Source of the DNA: Hippasteria phrygiana
Lineage: Eukaryota > Echinodermata > Asteroidea > Valvatida > Goniasteridae
Length of the DNA stretch: 64,000 bases
Direction of reading: 5' to 3'
NCBI GenBank assembly: GCA_037893225.1
Contig: JAZGUH010000368.1
Location: 620,001 to 684,000, forward strand
Shown here: positions 10,051 to 22,114 of the stretch, one piece after another
Layout of the letters: every line of letters begins with the position of its first letter
Position numbering within the stretch: the first letter of the stretch is position 1
Position numbers and translations under genes: made by a program
Notes under the pieces: generated by a model
What the model was told of the DNA's origin: nothing
The model's input: the letters and a program-made list of their open reading frames with translations, nothing else
Databases searched by the model: none

Positions 10051-12337
10051 TGTACATGTGTACCTCGAGTGGCTTTTAGCCTGTTTGGGGCGAACTTGCA
10101 TAACAGCCCCCCCCCCCCCCCCCCCCCCCCAAAAAAGTTGTGCATTACTCCCATGGGTGTATGGATGGAGATTACTATTGTTGCATCACGATGCTCAGCA
10201 CATTTTGGTTCTAAAGTTAGCGAGCATATTGCAGTGCTTACTGCTCACACTCTCATTGAAATCGCACCCTGCACTGTGAAATCGGTCCCAAGTCTCCCAA
10301 CAATGTGCACACGATCTAATGTTCAATATGAAGTAAAAATAAGGCGGTATATAGTTGTCAATTCTTTTGACATTTTTTTCTGTCATATTACTGGTTAGAA
10401 ATACAACATGTACATGTACATGTAGGAGAAATTCTCTGTCAAAAGAGCACAATAACAGTTCTAAATCATTCCTTCAAAATAACATACCTACAAATTAAGT
10501 TTGGAAAAAAATGCTGCTTAAAAATGGACTCCAAATAAGCTGTAAGGTATAATGTACAGATGTAGTAATACATTGTATACAACATTTGCTTTTGTTGTAA
10601 TTTTCAGAAATGAATGGATTTTGGGGTTAGTATTTTGTAGCAAATACTGTAACACTGACCTGTTTAAAGTTGTGTGCATAGATGCTGGGAAAACAGAGAC
10701 AAAAATTATGTTCTAGTAGTCTGGTTCCCTGACGATACTTTAGACAAAACGGAGCTATTTATAGACGTCTGGGAATTATCAGGTTGGGGAACTGAACTAT
10801 TTCCAACGATTGTCGGCCGACTTTTTTCCCATTTTTCTTGAAAACGACAGCTAGCACACCAGGTGCCATGATTTCACAGGATGCTTGAGACTGCTATTTA
10901 CATGTACTTACGGTATTTCGTAGTCATTCAGTAATTGTTTGTTCATGTTTGCAAATGCTGTATACATGTACATGTAGTACCTTTAATATGGAAATCAACT
11001 TTCAGAAATGGAACCGTCTCCAAGATAGCATAAAATGTTTGATGCTTTGCACGCAATGATATGGAGACAATACGGTTGTGCCTCTGATGACATCATGCTC
11101 TGGCTCATGAATATGTAACATTACATTTACATGAACACAAAACCAATGGCAATGCTACACAGAATCCAACAAAATACCAGTATCCGTTTGTGTGAGCCCT
11201 GCCAAATCCAACAAAATCCAACCGAAATATTACTAGAAGTCTCCTTCCACCCTGCTAAATAGGACAGAATCTAACACCATGGAGTTCATGTTGACTGCTA
11301 CAAGTCCAACAAATTCCAACAGCTTTTTACCGTTGTTAGATTTTGTTGGATTTAGCAGGGTGAGGGTTAATGCATTCCTAGAAGATATTGCACAACCCAA
11401 TGTAAATTGATATCCAAGGAAATACATGCACCATGCATCTGAATTAGAACAGAACAGCAATGGTGAATTGTTACAGTGATGCACAGTAGCCGTGTTCCAC
11501 CAATACTGTAATATAATAACGACAAGATTATAATTGCCAACAATCAGTTATCCGCAGTACTGTTCCAACAAACAGTTTCCAATATCTTCATGTATACACA
11601 CCTGCATATCTACAAGATATTTTTCAGACCATATGGGATGGGAACTGCATGCTTTTACAGTAGTAGTGCATTTTTTGTTTACATGATATAAACATGAAGG
11701 TCATGCTCATGGGCACCTGGCGGCAACAGTACCGTCCACGCATACATCTTTCATAATGATATTTGTAATTTAGCGAATGAAAAAAATCTATACAGTAGTC
11801 ATGTGCATTGGTACGCGACCTCTAAGATTGATTAATTTAGTGATCAAATCAATACACTGTATGTAAAGGGGAACGTACTGAGTATTACCAGATCCACTGA
11901 AATTCGTACAAATGTACAAGCCTCATTGATTTATAATTCTTGTTCATCCTGCCAACTTGTCTAGGATTTACATGTGTACCATGTACCAGTACATTGTACA
12001 AATGTGCATTTACATAAGCCCGTAAATATTCTGCAAAAGAAATCTTTTCCAGAAACAGTAGTATTCTCCCCACCATCCTGGTCAGGACTTTCTATTGTTC
12101 CCACACACTAACCCATCCCCATAGACTAATAAGCACACGTTTACTCGTGAGGACACCTTCCAGACAAAAGAAAAAACATGAGGACAGTTATTGTCACCAG
12201 TAAGTCAATAATACATATAAACGTGTACACTGGCAGGCAAATGTATACAATGTACATGTAGAAATATGTACAAATTATCTATTGTACACGTAGCAACGGT
12301 TTCAGAATACTGATGGTAGTATTTAAACTTACATACA
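10051..12337. other. Repeats, no gene recognised
   Basis: C24 at 10107-10130; a dispersed repeat at about 10580-10970 (shared inverted with about 3760-4010 and 54125-54370); and a small inverted-repeat element at 11197-11360. The rest is unassigned. Confidence 0.5.
11197..11360. mobile_element. Small MITE with CCCTGCCAAATCCAACA ends
   Basis: Left CCCTGCCAAATCCAACAAAA, right TTTTGTTGGATTTAGCAGGG. Similar pieces occur near 54028-54115. Confidence 0.6.
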
Positions 12338-12525
12338 TACATGTACATGTACATGTACATGTACATGTACATGTACATGTACATGTACATGTACATGTAC
12401 ATGTACATGTACATGTACATGTACATGTACATGTACATGTACATGTACATGTACATGTACATGTACATGTACATGTACATGTACATGTACATGTACATGT
12501 ACATGTACATGTACATGTACATGTA
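12338..12525. repeat. ACATGT hexanucleotide microsatellite, about 31 units
   Basis: Essentially perfect TACATG period-6 array of about 188 bp. The unit is its own reverse complement, so either strand can fold into a long hairpin. Five of the six frames are open through it, giving artefactual Met-Tyr, Thr-Cys and Val-His dipeptide ORFs. Short ACATGTACATGT runs are scattered throughout the window. Confidence 0.97.
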
Positions 12526-13447
12526 TGTAATGTACCAAGAAATAGGAGATTGTTAGATGTATAAGTAGAACAATTGCTCATGCATTACTAGTACATTTTT
12601 ATGTACAACCGTAGACAACAACCAGGAAGAAATACAAATTTATTTCCTTTACTTTTACTGAAACACATCAAGACGATCAAACCACTCACTCATCCAAGCC
12701 TTCCTGTTGTTTCTTCCATTTTTATTCTTCCATCTTAGTATACTAAATTAATGGTTTTCTTCCAACGAGCCGCAATGGCGCGTGTGTACACCAAACGTGT
12801 CTTGTCGCCCTAACGATGAGACAAGACCGAGTAATGTCCAACTGAAATGGCTGGCGATACATGAAGGCGTAGTGGTGATCAATTAATAACTCACTCATTT
12901 ACTAGGGACGGTGATGTGTGTGTCAGCATACAGAGGGGTACAGTGCTACATGTCTAAGTGAGCATAATTTCTGAACTTTAGTCATTCCAAACCGTTCATC
13001 ACTGTCCAAGCCCCATTTCATCTTACGGTAAACCAATGTCAACATGAGGCAGGCACCCAAACTATTCGCAATCACAAGGCTCTTTTGTGATGGTGATTAG
13101 ACGAGCTTCATAAACTTCAGGTTTATAATGGGGCACTGATGAAGTGACAAGCTGTGTTAGGGACTAGTCGCTGGTGCGTTAGTGACAACTATAAACCTTG
13201 TGAAGGCTGATTGCGCGTACATTTTTCAGACGCGCAACTGACTATAAACCGGCCTTTATGCAAACAATTAGAGATAATTAAGAGTGTTATTAGAAAATCA
13301 CATCAGATACATGTACTTATTATTAGATTCAAAAGAAGTTTGTGCTAAGGTTTCCAAAAAAATATAATTAAAAGTCAAGCTACATGTACAATGTACATAG
13401 TACACGTGTATGTCTTTCATATTTGTTGATACGCTGAGGTTTGAAAG
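12526..13447. other. No gene recognised
   Basis: No paired ends or exons seen. Contains the ~60-bp pair TTTATAATGG / CTATAAACC near 13130-13260, too weak to call. Confidence 0.35.
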
Positions 13448-13449
13448 TA

Positions 13450-13655
13450 AGCCAGTTCGATATCTCAAAGGTCAAAGGTTATTCGGGATAAAATTGCTGA
13501 CGTACATGTAAATGTAATGTCACGCCATGTTAAATGCGAAAGCCCATTCTGATTGAATTTAACACGTGCGCATTGTTAGGTCACGTTAGCTCACGCGGGT
13601 CATTCGGAATAAAATGTTATTGTGCACATGTGCAGTTTGGAATACCGAACTGGCT
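13450..13655 (+). mobile_element. TA-flanked MITE, left member of an inverted pair
   Basis: TA + AGCCAGTTCGATATCTCAAA ... GGAATACCGAACTGGCT + TA. The mirror copy lies at 13702-13916. Confidence 0.75.
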
Positions 13656-13701
13656 TATAGCCTGATTTGAAACAACAGAGCATCCATCTGTTGTCAAAAT
13701 A

Positions 13702-13916
13702 AGCCAGTTCGGTATTTCAACTGCGCATGTGCACAATGACATTTTACTATCTCGAATGACCCGCATGACCTAACGCACGCGTGTGAACGCAAAAGGTGGT
13801 CGCACAACGTGCACGTGTTAAATTCAATCAGAATGGGCTTTCGCATAACATGGCGTGACATTCCACCAGCAATTTTATCCCGAATAATCTATGACCTTTG
13901 AGATACCGAACTAGCT
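13702..13916 (-). mobile_element. TA-flanked MITE, right member of an inverted pair
   Basis: Reverse-complement of the 13450-13655 copy over essentially its whole length (AGCCAGTTCGGTATTTCAAC ... CTTTGAGATACCGAACTAGCT), separated from it by 46 bp. Confidence 0.75.
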
Positions 13917-14121
13917 TTAAATTCAAAGCCGTTCTGCTCCCTTTTTACAATTGTCCACTTTAACTCAAAAAAGCGTAATATACAATATTAAAACCTCGAT
14001 TGCATGTACCAGGTACATGATGTACATGTATTACTCAATGAATTATGAAGACAGCTGTCAAAATGTTTAGCCACCTGTTCTGTTCAATGTTGTCTAATAT
14101 TTACATACATGTACAGGTCTG

Positions 14122-14579
14122 TATATGTGACCCGCTCCAGAAAAAGGTGATGTAAGTCGCGCTATGCATTTACGTGTAATGGCCCTTTCAAGTTGAGAGG
14201 GTGAAATTTTTCGTCAAAATTCATTTTTGTTTTTTGTCTTGAATGACATCTTAAACATCTAAAGTTTCAGGTTTGGTGCACAACAATGTTGATTTCAGTG
14301 AATAAAGTGGAAAAATAACCTTTTTAGAGTGCATTGTTCCATTGCATTTTATAGAACTACAATGTAGCTATTTCAAAGCCTGTTTTCTCTGTTGTGCAAT
14401 TTCAACTACATAGAAACTAATTAATATGCAAAAATGTGATATCTCCAGAACGGACAGGGCTTTGGAGCTCTATCATGCACTAAATGAAAGCTTATATTGC
14501 GGGCTTTCCAAACTTACATAAAACTCATTTTTCATATTTTGCGACATAATATACCTTTTTCCAGAGCGGAACACATATT
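14122..14579. mobile_element. MITE with TATATGTGACCCGCTCCAG ends
   Basis: Left ATGTGACCCGCTCCAGAAAA pairs with right TTTTTCCAGAGCGGAACACA. About 458 bp, no coding capacity. Confidence 0.65.
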
Positions 14580-14618
14580 ACTAGCACAACAATGTACGAC
14601 TAGGTACGTACATGTACA

Positions 14619-14871
14619 TGGGTCATTCTATAAATTTGGAGTCCAAAAGTGTGACATTTTTGGTGTACATGTACATGTACCTGTATAAGATTTTGCAACT
14701 CCGGACACATTCTTTGAGGCCTTCTGTCTCCAAGAGTGATTATGTAAAGCATAGTAACTGCCAAACAAGTAAAACATAGTGATACTTAATGGAAATTACA
14801 CAGGTCAGGTGTAACAGGGACACCCCCCAAGAAAGTCACACTTTTGGACCCCAAATTTATGGAATGACCCA
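14619..14871. mobile_element. MITE, uninterrupted copy, TGGGTCATTC ends
   Basis: About 35-bp inverted ends (TGGGTCATTCTATAAATTTG / AAATTTATGGAATGACCCA). Flanked by CATGTACA on both sides (14611-14618, 14872-14879), a possible 8-bp duplication, though that motif is common in this genome. Confidence 0.75.
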
Positions 14872-15702
14872 CATGTACATCTACATATATGTACTTGCAG
14901 CAACCTTGAACTTTTAATGAACAATTATAATTGAAATGTAGTTGGGAAAGTGATTAGTCTAAACCTTTCTAATTGACGGTCAATGTACAACACTGCAATT
15001 ACAAAGTCATTTGCACCCAGTGAGACAGAGAATAGGCCTACATACATATGTTGTAGCCATATTAATACTGCAGATGTGAAGGAAATTGGTGGCACCAGGG
15101 GCAACCAACAAATATTTGTCAGACACATTTTCAACGTTGGTGAGAAAAAGAAAAAAAATCCTTTCAATGTTTTCAGGTCAAATTAACAAGTTTGCTTTTG
15201 CGAGATGCATGAAACTGCTTTTCTGTCACAAACAGACCAGAGAAGCCCACACATGTATTTATACATGTAATTGTACACCAGAGTGCACCAAAATTTGTAG
15301 AATACATGTACCATACATGCATGAACTCCCATCAGCTAAAAGAGCCTACATGTAACATGTACATGTAGTTCGTACCTCCAAGCCATCAACTCATCTCAGT
15401 TAACAACCTTTCCCGGACTTAACTGTGTTTCATGTATAAATTCCAAGCAATTTGGGAGTAAATAAATTCCAACTGTCAGTCCTGTTTATCTCGTTTGTTG
15501 AGAGATCAGGTTCCTGTAACTTCCTGTTTATTTTGTTTTCTTTTCAGGATCAACATTTCTGACAACTTCCCTATCCTGTGAGTTTGTTAAACTATTTCAG
15601 GGACAACCATTGGGTCAACCAAACAAACTATTAGGTAAAGTTGACAGATTTCAATGCCAGCACACAGCTTGACTTCACAACATTCATACTGAGGGAACCC
15701 AA

Positions 15703-15792
15703 GGGTGGGGGCCAGCCAGCATTGGAAGGGGTGGGGGCCAGCCAGCATTGGAAGGGGTGGGGGCCAGCCAGCATTGGAAGGGGTGGGGCCAA
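15703..15792. repeat. 26-bp minisatellite, about 3.5 units
   Basis: Tandem copies of a G-rich unit containing GGTGGGGGCCAGCCAGCATT; the last copy is partial and diverged. Confidence 0.9.
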
Positions 15793-15830
15793 CCAAAAAA
15801 CTACATGCATGTGCCTTGTAATGTACATTG

Positions 15831-16207
15831 TGGGTCATTTCATAAATTTGGGATCCAAAAAGTGTGACATTTTTCGTGTCCCTGTTACATACTGTAGTGA
15901 CAGGTATAAGATTTTACAATTCCAGACACATTCTTCAATTAATGCCTTCTATCTTCAAGAGTGATTGTGTAAAGCAAAGTACACTATGAACATCTAACAA
16001 AAGAAAACCCACGAAGTCCTTTGTTTGTAACAAAGGACTGCATGGGTTTTCTTTTGTTAGATGTTCATAGTAGTACCTGCCACACAAGTAAAAAATAGTG
16101 TGATTTTTTTTATGATACATGTACTTGATTGAAAACTACACAGGTCAGTAACAGCGACACCAAAAAAAAAGTCACACTTTTGGACCCCAAATTTATGGAA
16201 TGACTCA
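15831..16207. mobile_element. MITE, copy carrying a nested hairpin insertion
   Basis: Same family as 14619-14871 (TGGGTCATTTCATAAATTTG / AAATTTATGGAATGACTCA). Longer because of an extra ~90-bp palindrome at about 15980-16073. Confidence 0.75.
15980..16073. mobile_element. Nested hairpin MITE of about 94 bp
   Basis: Left arm CACTATGAACATCTAACAAA, right arm TTTGTTAGATGTTCATAGTA; the arms pair over about 40 bp with a tiny loop at TTTGTTTGTAACAAA. The sister MITE at 14619 lacks it, giving an empty site. Confidence 0.75.
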
Positions 16208-16208
16208 C

Positions 16209-17168
16209 GTACATCAAACTTAGCCACATGTCAAACCTATTAAATGGGCAGAGCTCATAATTTCATGTTATATATTTATTCACACTATCACATTGTGACC
16301 CAAAGGTCAAATTTCATGGGGTTGTTACAGTACGTGATTTCCTGCAAACCGAACCTTTATCCATTTCAGAGAGTGAATGCAACAATGGCAGTCTCCTTGC
16401 ACATTTTTTTGACACATTGAGGCTGTGAAACGATCAACAGCAAAGAAATTTACAGCAAATTTGGACATACATAAATGTACATGTACATGTACATGTAGTT
16501 TCCAACTCGTGGCTGAAACCTTCACAGGCAATTGCATATAGACTTTGGACTACATTGTATGGTTCGTTTAATGTATTTTTCAAAACAGAACCACGTCCGA
16601 GAGCTTGTATCTTTGAAATAATAACTTTCATGCAGCTTTTTCTATAGCTTGTAGCATACATTAGCTTTAACTTTGTGCATAAACTATCACAATTCAAGTT
16701 GAAATATAGAACAGAATCATGAGTAAAAACTGCACAAAAGTTTGTAAACCCTGCGCACTCCAAAGTTGCCTGAAATAAATTCAGTATGTTTGTCAATTTA
16801 ACATACTTTGATATTGACACTTCTGCTTGAGGGCATAATTTGTTTACAATTGATGATCTTGTCACCAATTTAAAAAACCACCATGAATAAAATAAATGAA
16901 AAGACCAAACCAAGCATTAGCATTTTACGACAAGGCCGATCGGATAACTGAAACACCTTGGCACAAAACAAATGATAGACGAACCGCACAAATTTCTGTT
17001 AAATTATGCGAGTTAGGTAGCCTGTTGTGTTCGCAAATTAACGTTTCACTTCACGGTGCATGGCTTTGCTGCTTTATGGTGCAATGATGTGATGCATCAA
17101 TGGTCAACCCTGGATAAAGGGCCTACTCAAGGCAGGAGAGGGAAAGCTAATTTTTAACAAGTGGTCAG
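16209..17168. other. No gene recognised
   Basis: A minus-strand ORF of about 160 codons (16434-16913) overlaps an ACATGT run and shows no domain, so I do not call it. Confidence 0.35.
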
Positions 17169-17171
17169 TAA

Positions 17172-17863
17172 TGCCTCAGTCACATATCCACCGGGCCCCG
17201 TTCGAATTTTTCTACCTACGGCGGATTTCTAAGATTTTTGGAAATCGGTGGTATCGCAGGGGTCTGCGGCATCCGTGTGTAGCAGTCACATATTTGGGGG
17301 GGGCCCGCACGGTGCCCTTTGAAGTTTTCTCGACTCCAATCGTGAGGTGCCCGTGTGTAAGCCACGAGGGCGCCGTGCCAGGTCCGCAAAGGAATCTTGG
17401 ACGCCGCGCGGCAGTCGGACGGGAGTCGGACGGGAGCCGTGAGATACCCGTACGATTTGTATACATCGTACGGGGCTCGTGAGGGACTCGCACGGACATC
17501 GTAAGATACTCGTACGATAATCTTGGAAATAGTACGGGTGCCTTACGATTTGAGGGGCCCGAAATTCCATCCCAAAATCGTACGGCATCCGTACGAATGC
17601 TGCGGGGGCCGTACTGGGCCCGTGCGATGCTGTCTACGACGCGTCTACGGGCTTACGGCCAGTAAAAATTTCTACGACACATCGGGAACTTTTAACTCCG
17701 CGTTAAAAGCTCCCGATGCACCCAACAGCGAGAAAAGAACGCCAAGGCGCCTGCAGGATAGCCACGGCACCCTTGCGGACGCCGTGAGATCTTGCAAATT
17801 GTCCACAAAATTTGGGCCCGTACGGGCGCCTTATCCCGAATCGGTGGATATGTGACTGAGGCA
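17172..17863. mobile_element. Harbinger-like TIR element, TAA duplication
   Basis: Perfect inverted ends of about 22 bp (TGCCTCAGTCACATATCC / GGATATGTGACTGAGGCA) flanked by TAA at 17169-17171 and 17864-17866. A 3-bp TWA target is typical of PIF/Harbinger. The interior is unusually GC-rich and full of CGTACG-type motifs; no transposase. Confidence 0.8.
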
Positions 17864-17866
17864 TAA

Positions 17867-19221
17867 GTAATGTTTACGTGTATGCATGTTGTATGCATTT
17901 ACGTTTACAAGTTTACATGCAAATTGTAAGTGATGCTTATAAATGTATGCAGTGACAAAATGTCACTGCTGGAGGCAAACTATGACTCCTTTTGACAGCA
18001 GAGGGTGCTCTTCAGATTTTTTTGGGCCAGAATGTCCAGGTAAATATTTTTTTTTTTTTTTAACCTACATTTGGGATGCAAATAAACTGGCAAGTGGCAA
18101 CTGGCCAGGTTATATATGCAGGTGGCTAGAATACCAATGTGCATCAATTAATTAATGTGAAAACTTTGCCGGGACTGACTGAAAATGACTACATGTAGAT
18201 TGGCCAGGTGGCCATTTAATCAGGGTGGCTATTCAAAGTAGCAGGCTTGACTGTACATGTACATAGGCAATTTAAATAATTCATCATCTAATTACACCAT
18301 ACACTTTCCAAAGTTATTGGAGTTGAATTCAACACTAAAATAATTGCGTACATGTACCGGTATGCATAAACTACAGTAGCGGTGGGAGAAATCAGAGGTT
18401 TCAAAATTCGGTAAATTCTAATTTTATTCAAAGCAAATAACGGTTGTCTGATTTCACTGGAAGTTCCCATCTACATGTAGCTGTCATGCCAACAAAAAGT
18501 GACGAGTGAGGTGCTGCATGAAAAGCCCTCCCAATGACTGGATGTACATGTAGTTTGCAGGATTCAGCGACCAGTGGGCCTTTACAAAAACACTCCAGAG
18601 CTGTAATGTAGAAAAAGATTGGATGGGCAGGCTATTCATTATACCAAGAAGACCACTAGCGAGTGAATGCAGTTACAATCAGAGACCATGGAGCAAATTG
18701 GAGAATGTTCCACTTGTTTTCTTTAGCCTGTTACAAAAAATGGAAGGCTTAAGTTTTTTTTTAAGATTGCTTTCGAATATCTAGTTTCCAAAACTGCAAC
18801 CAAAGTGGAATTCAAACCGAATGTAAAAAAATCTGGATTTATCCAACCACTCGCATTATAACTAACATTAAAATAAAAATCTATAGAATAAACTGCCCAT
18901 GTTTCAAAGGTACCTTGTTTCCATTTCAAACCTAAATTCCAATCAATAAATTCTTCAGTGATCCAGTCTTTAATAGGGGACAGGTTTGGAATGAAAATCA
19001 ATTATATCCTAAAAATGTACTCTGGATCCGTTATTGAAATAGTGAAAATCCCCCTCCCAAACAAACCAAAGCCCAACACAACAGCTGACTCTGCTGAATG
19101 ATTTTAACAGACTTAGGACAGTAGAGCCTCTACAGCATTGTAGGCAGGTACGTGTACATGTATACAAACACTGCATTTGCACTGGATCTGGCAAAATGGA
19201 ATTTAATTGGGTTCTGCCGAG
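17867..19221. other. No gene recognised
   Basis: Includes a T run (18048-18061). No supported exon or paired repeat ends. Confidence 0.35.
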
Positions 19222-19224
19222 TAA

Positions 19225-20121
19225 GACCCCGTTCCCACTAGATCCACCAATTGGGGGATCTGATCCACCTTTTGCCAAATTGCCGGATCAGATCCCCCAA
19301 TTGGTGGATCAGATCCTGCAATTGGTGGATCACGATCAAGTGGGAACGCAAAAGGTGGATCTGATCCGGCAATTTGACCTGTCAACATCCGGCTGGTGCA
19401 CGAGTGGCGTGAAAAGTTTGCGGTCTGATGAACGAAGAAATACGTTTAGGCGTGTAGCTCATGTGAAAATTTCCAACGTGCACGACATGCACAATAAACA
19501 ACTACTGAACTATGGGCTGTATACAAAATGTGTCACCACTCGCGCGCGATGCAAGCGTGCATGCATCCATCCAGCGTACATGTGTATTCCTTTCGTTCCG
19601 TACTGGAAAGTCATCCGCTTCTAAACCTTTTTCATTCGTGTAATTTTACTTATTTTTCCATCCACAAATAATTCCGTGTTAGTGTATAGCCTGCAGCGTG
19701 CCATAGAACAACAACAACCGTAGCAAAGTTTGAAGGAAATACGTTTTACGATCCGATTCGAGCCAGTACTTATAATACTACGATTAAGTTTGGACTGCTC
19801 TCCGCATCCATGGGCAAAATCAGACCGAGAAGCATTTGGATTTCTTCCTCCATGTTGAAACTTCGAACATCAAAACATCGCACATGTATTTGACCCGTCC
19901 CAGCATGCAACGCAGCCACACAGCCACACAGCGCGCGCTCAGCAAGCAAGCGCATGCGTAATACCGAACTCAGTGACCTTTCGGACTCGACACTTCCGTT
20001 CGAAAAGGTGGATCAAGCATAAGTGGGAACGCGACTTGCAGTTTCGTTGCGGTTAGACAACGGTCACACCAAAATGCCGGATCTTGATCCACCTTTTCCC
20101 AATTCGAGTGGGAACGCGGTC
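19225..20121. mobile_element. Harbinger-like TIR element, TAA duplication
   Basis: Ends GACCCCGTTCCCACT / AGTGGGAACGCGGTC flanked by TAA (19222-19224 and 20122-20124). Subterminal clusters of GGATCAGATCC and AATTGGTGGATC are repeated in both orientations. A related piece lies at about 20490-20690. Confidence 0.72.
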
Positions 20122-20489
20122 TAATAAAACCATAGGAAAACTTAACCACAAATAACTGAGCAGCGTTTTACACTCAATCCCGATCCTGCTTTGAATCCAC
20201 CATTTACAGTGAAAGGAAGGTCACTGTGTGTGCGCAGTAGCCGACCTTGCGGCCATTTTCACGCGCTGTTCAATTAATGTATAATATTTGGAAATTTAGA
20301 GCTGTCGAGATGACGATGTCGTGCAAGAGAAAGGAGAGAGTATAACACGGTGCGGAAGGAGTATCAACCATGTATTTGCAGTGTCCATGGAACCGCATGG
20401 GGACCAGCACAGCAGACGCATCTCCTCAGTCAACATTATTCGCGGATGTTCAGGCTTCCCATAATCCACTGCGTCACGCATACTAGATG

Positions 20490-20695
20490 TGGTTGGATCA
20501 AATTGGGTCTGATCCACTAATTGCGTTTACACTGAAGCATTGCGGGATCAGATCTGGATCGATCTTTCCCAAAAGGGGAACGAATCTTTCCCGAAAGGGG
20601 GATCGAGATCCACCTAGTGTTTAAATACTTGCCGTCGATCCCCCTTCAACCCCAACCCCCCCTTGCTGGATCCAGTGTGAACACGGTTTAAGAAT
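20490..20695. mobile_element. Fragment related to the GGATCAGATC-rich element
   Basis: Shares GATCAGATCTGGATC-type motifs and ends CCAGTGTGAACACGGTTTAA. No matching left end found. Confidence 0.45.
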
Positions 20696-20806
20696 GTGCC
20701 ACTGGGTTTTCCGCAGGGTGTGAATTCAAGAAGTCCTAGAAAAAAATGCCTTTAGGATGGTACATGTGATTAACAACAAACTTGTTTCAAGACCAACACT
20801 GTCCCT

Positions 20807-22106
20807 CAGTGTTGTACAGGTAGGTCTCAAGACCTGGTGGTCTCGGTATCAAGACAGTCTCAAGAAATTTTTTGGAGATCTCAGTCTCGGTCTCGTCCTA
20901 GAAAAATCTCGGTCTCGAGAGGGCTGTCTTGGTCTCGAATGTGCAGGTGTCGGTCTCGGATGCCAAGGTCTCGGATTTTACCCTCGAGACCCATCGATTC
21001 GAACCACAACAAAATACAATGCGCCATACAAAAATCTAAAACAACTTTGTAAGTTTTCATGTTGAAGAATTAGATTGAAGTTGGAATGGAGACTAGTCAA
21101 TGCAGCTTGTTTATAATTCGGAGTACTGGTACCCACGGATGTGGGTCGCCCCATGTACATTTTGTATTTCACTTGTGTACATGGGTACACGTGAACAAAT
21201 AGATAGATGCATTCGACGATCTTGCTCTATGCGTATGCTTTTTGTAATTTTTTGCCTAGTTTTTTTTTTTTTACCTGCGATCTAGTACGACTTCAGGTAG
21301 TAATTTATTACCCGGGTATAAACTAACCCGGAGAATCGGTTTCACACTACAAAATTAACCCCGCAATTCTGCTTACCCGTTTCAGCGCGCACCTGGGTAA
21401 CTTGTAGCCGCATTCACACTATATGCGAATGGTACCCCGGAGAATGTGCATTGCTTGACCTCTGCCCTAGCTATTGGTTCGTCGTAAAAGAGCCGAAGTG
21501 AGAGCAAGAGCATGCAATGCAAATTGAAAAAAATCAGATCAGCGTTGGGAGAGTGCACGCGTAATCCTTCAACTATGCGGTCTAGACTGGTGCCTTGCAT
21601 TAAGTGTATGTAAAATGTACTTATTAAGACGAGGCATCATCCACGGAAGACTGGTGGGCTTTCATTAAATACATGTACATGTACGTAAAAAGGCGAGGTA
21701 TTAATAAATACACAATACACCAGTGTTGTAGTCAATGTCCAAGGTATTATTAAGGCGAGGTACCAGCCATGCCGGCCGTACTAATAAATTACGTCACCTT
21801 CGCAAAGCTGGCAGATAAAACACGACGAAGCGCACCCACCTACCCAGGTAGAAGAAAACCTGGCGAGCATTCACACTACTGATGGTAACCCGGAGAATCA
21901 TCTCAAGGTCGTCGTTAACCCCGAGATTGGTGGGTTAACCCACCTCGCGAGCAGGGTTAGAAATTACCCAGGTTAAGTGGGGTTTTGGGGCAGTTAACCC
22001 GGAGAATTTCTAATTGCCGGGTTAAATTTTTCGTTAACCCGGGTAAGAGCATAGTGTGAAACGGGCTTCAGTTTCAGTCTTGGACAAGGTCTCGACTACA
22101 ACACTG
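20807..22106. mobile_element. hAT-like non-autonomous element with perfect 8-bp duplication
   Basis: Starts CAGTGTTGTAC and ends CTACAACACTG; perfect target duplication CTGTCCCT at 20799-20806 and 22107-22114. Subterminal GGTCTCGG repeats (20820-20990). An unrelated element is nested inside (about 21336-22066). No transposase frame. Confidence 0.87.
21336..22066. mobile_element. Element nested in the hAT-like element
   Basis: Inverted ends CGGTTTCACACTA / TAGTGTGAAACGGG. The motif AACCCGGAGAAT recurs at about 21328, 21886 and 21999 (ACCCCGGAGAAT at 21433). The target duplication is not clear. Confidence 0.55.
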
Positions 22107-22114
22107 CTGTCCCT

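Noticed and set aside
12205..12581. Long ORFs on both strands
   Set aside because: They are dipeptide runs (Met-Tyr, Thr-Cys, Val-His) produced by the ACATGT microsatellite.
16434..16913. A 159-codon minus-strand ORF
   Set aside because: No domain, no coding-like pattern, ends in an ACATGT run, and no splice context.
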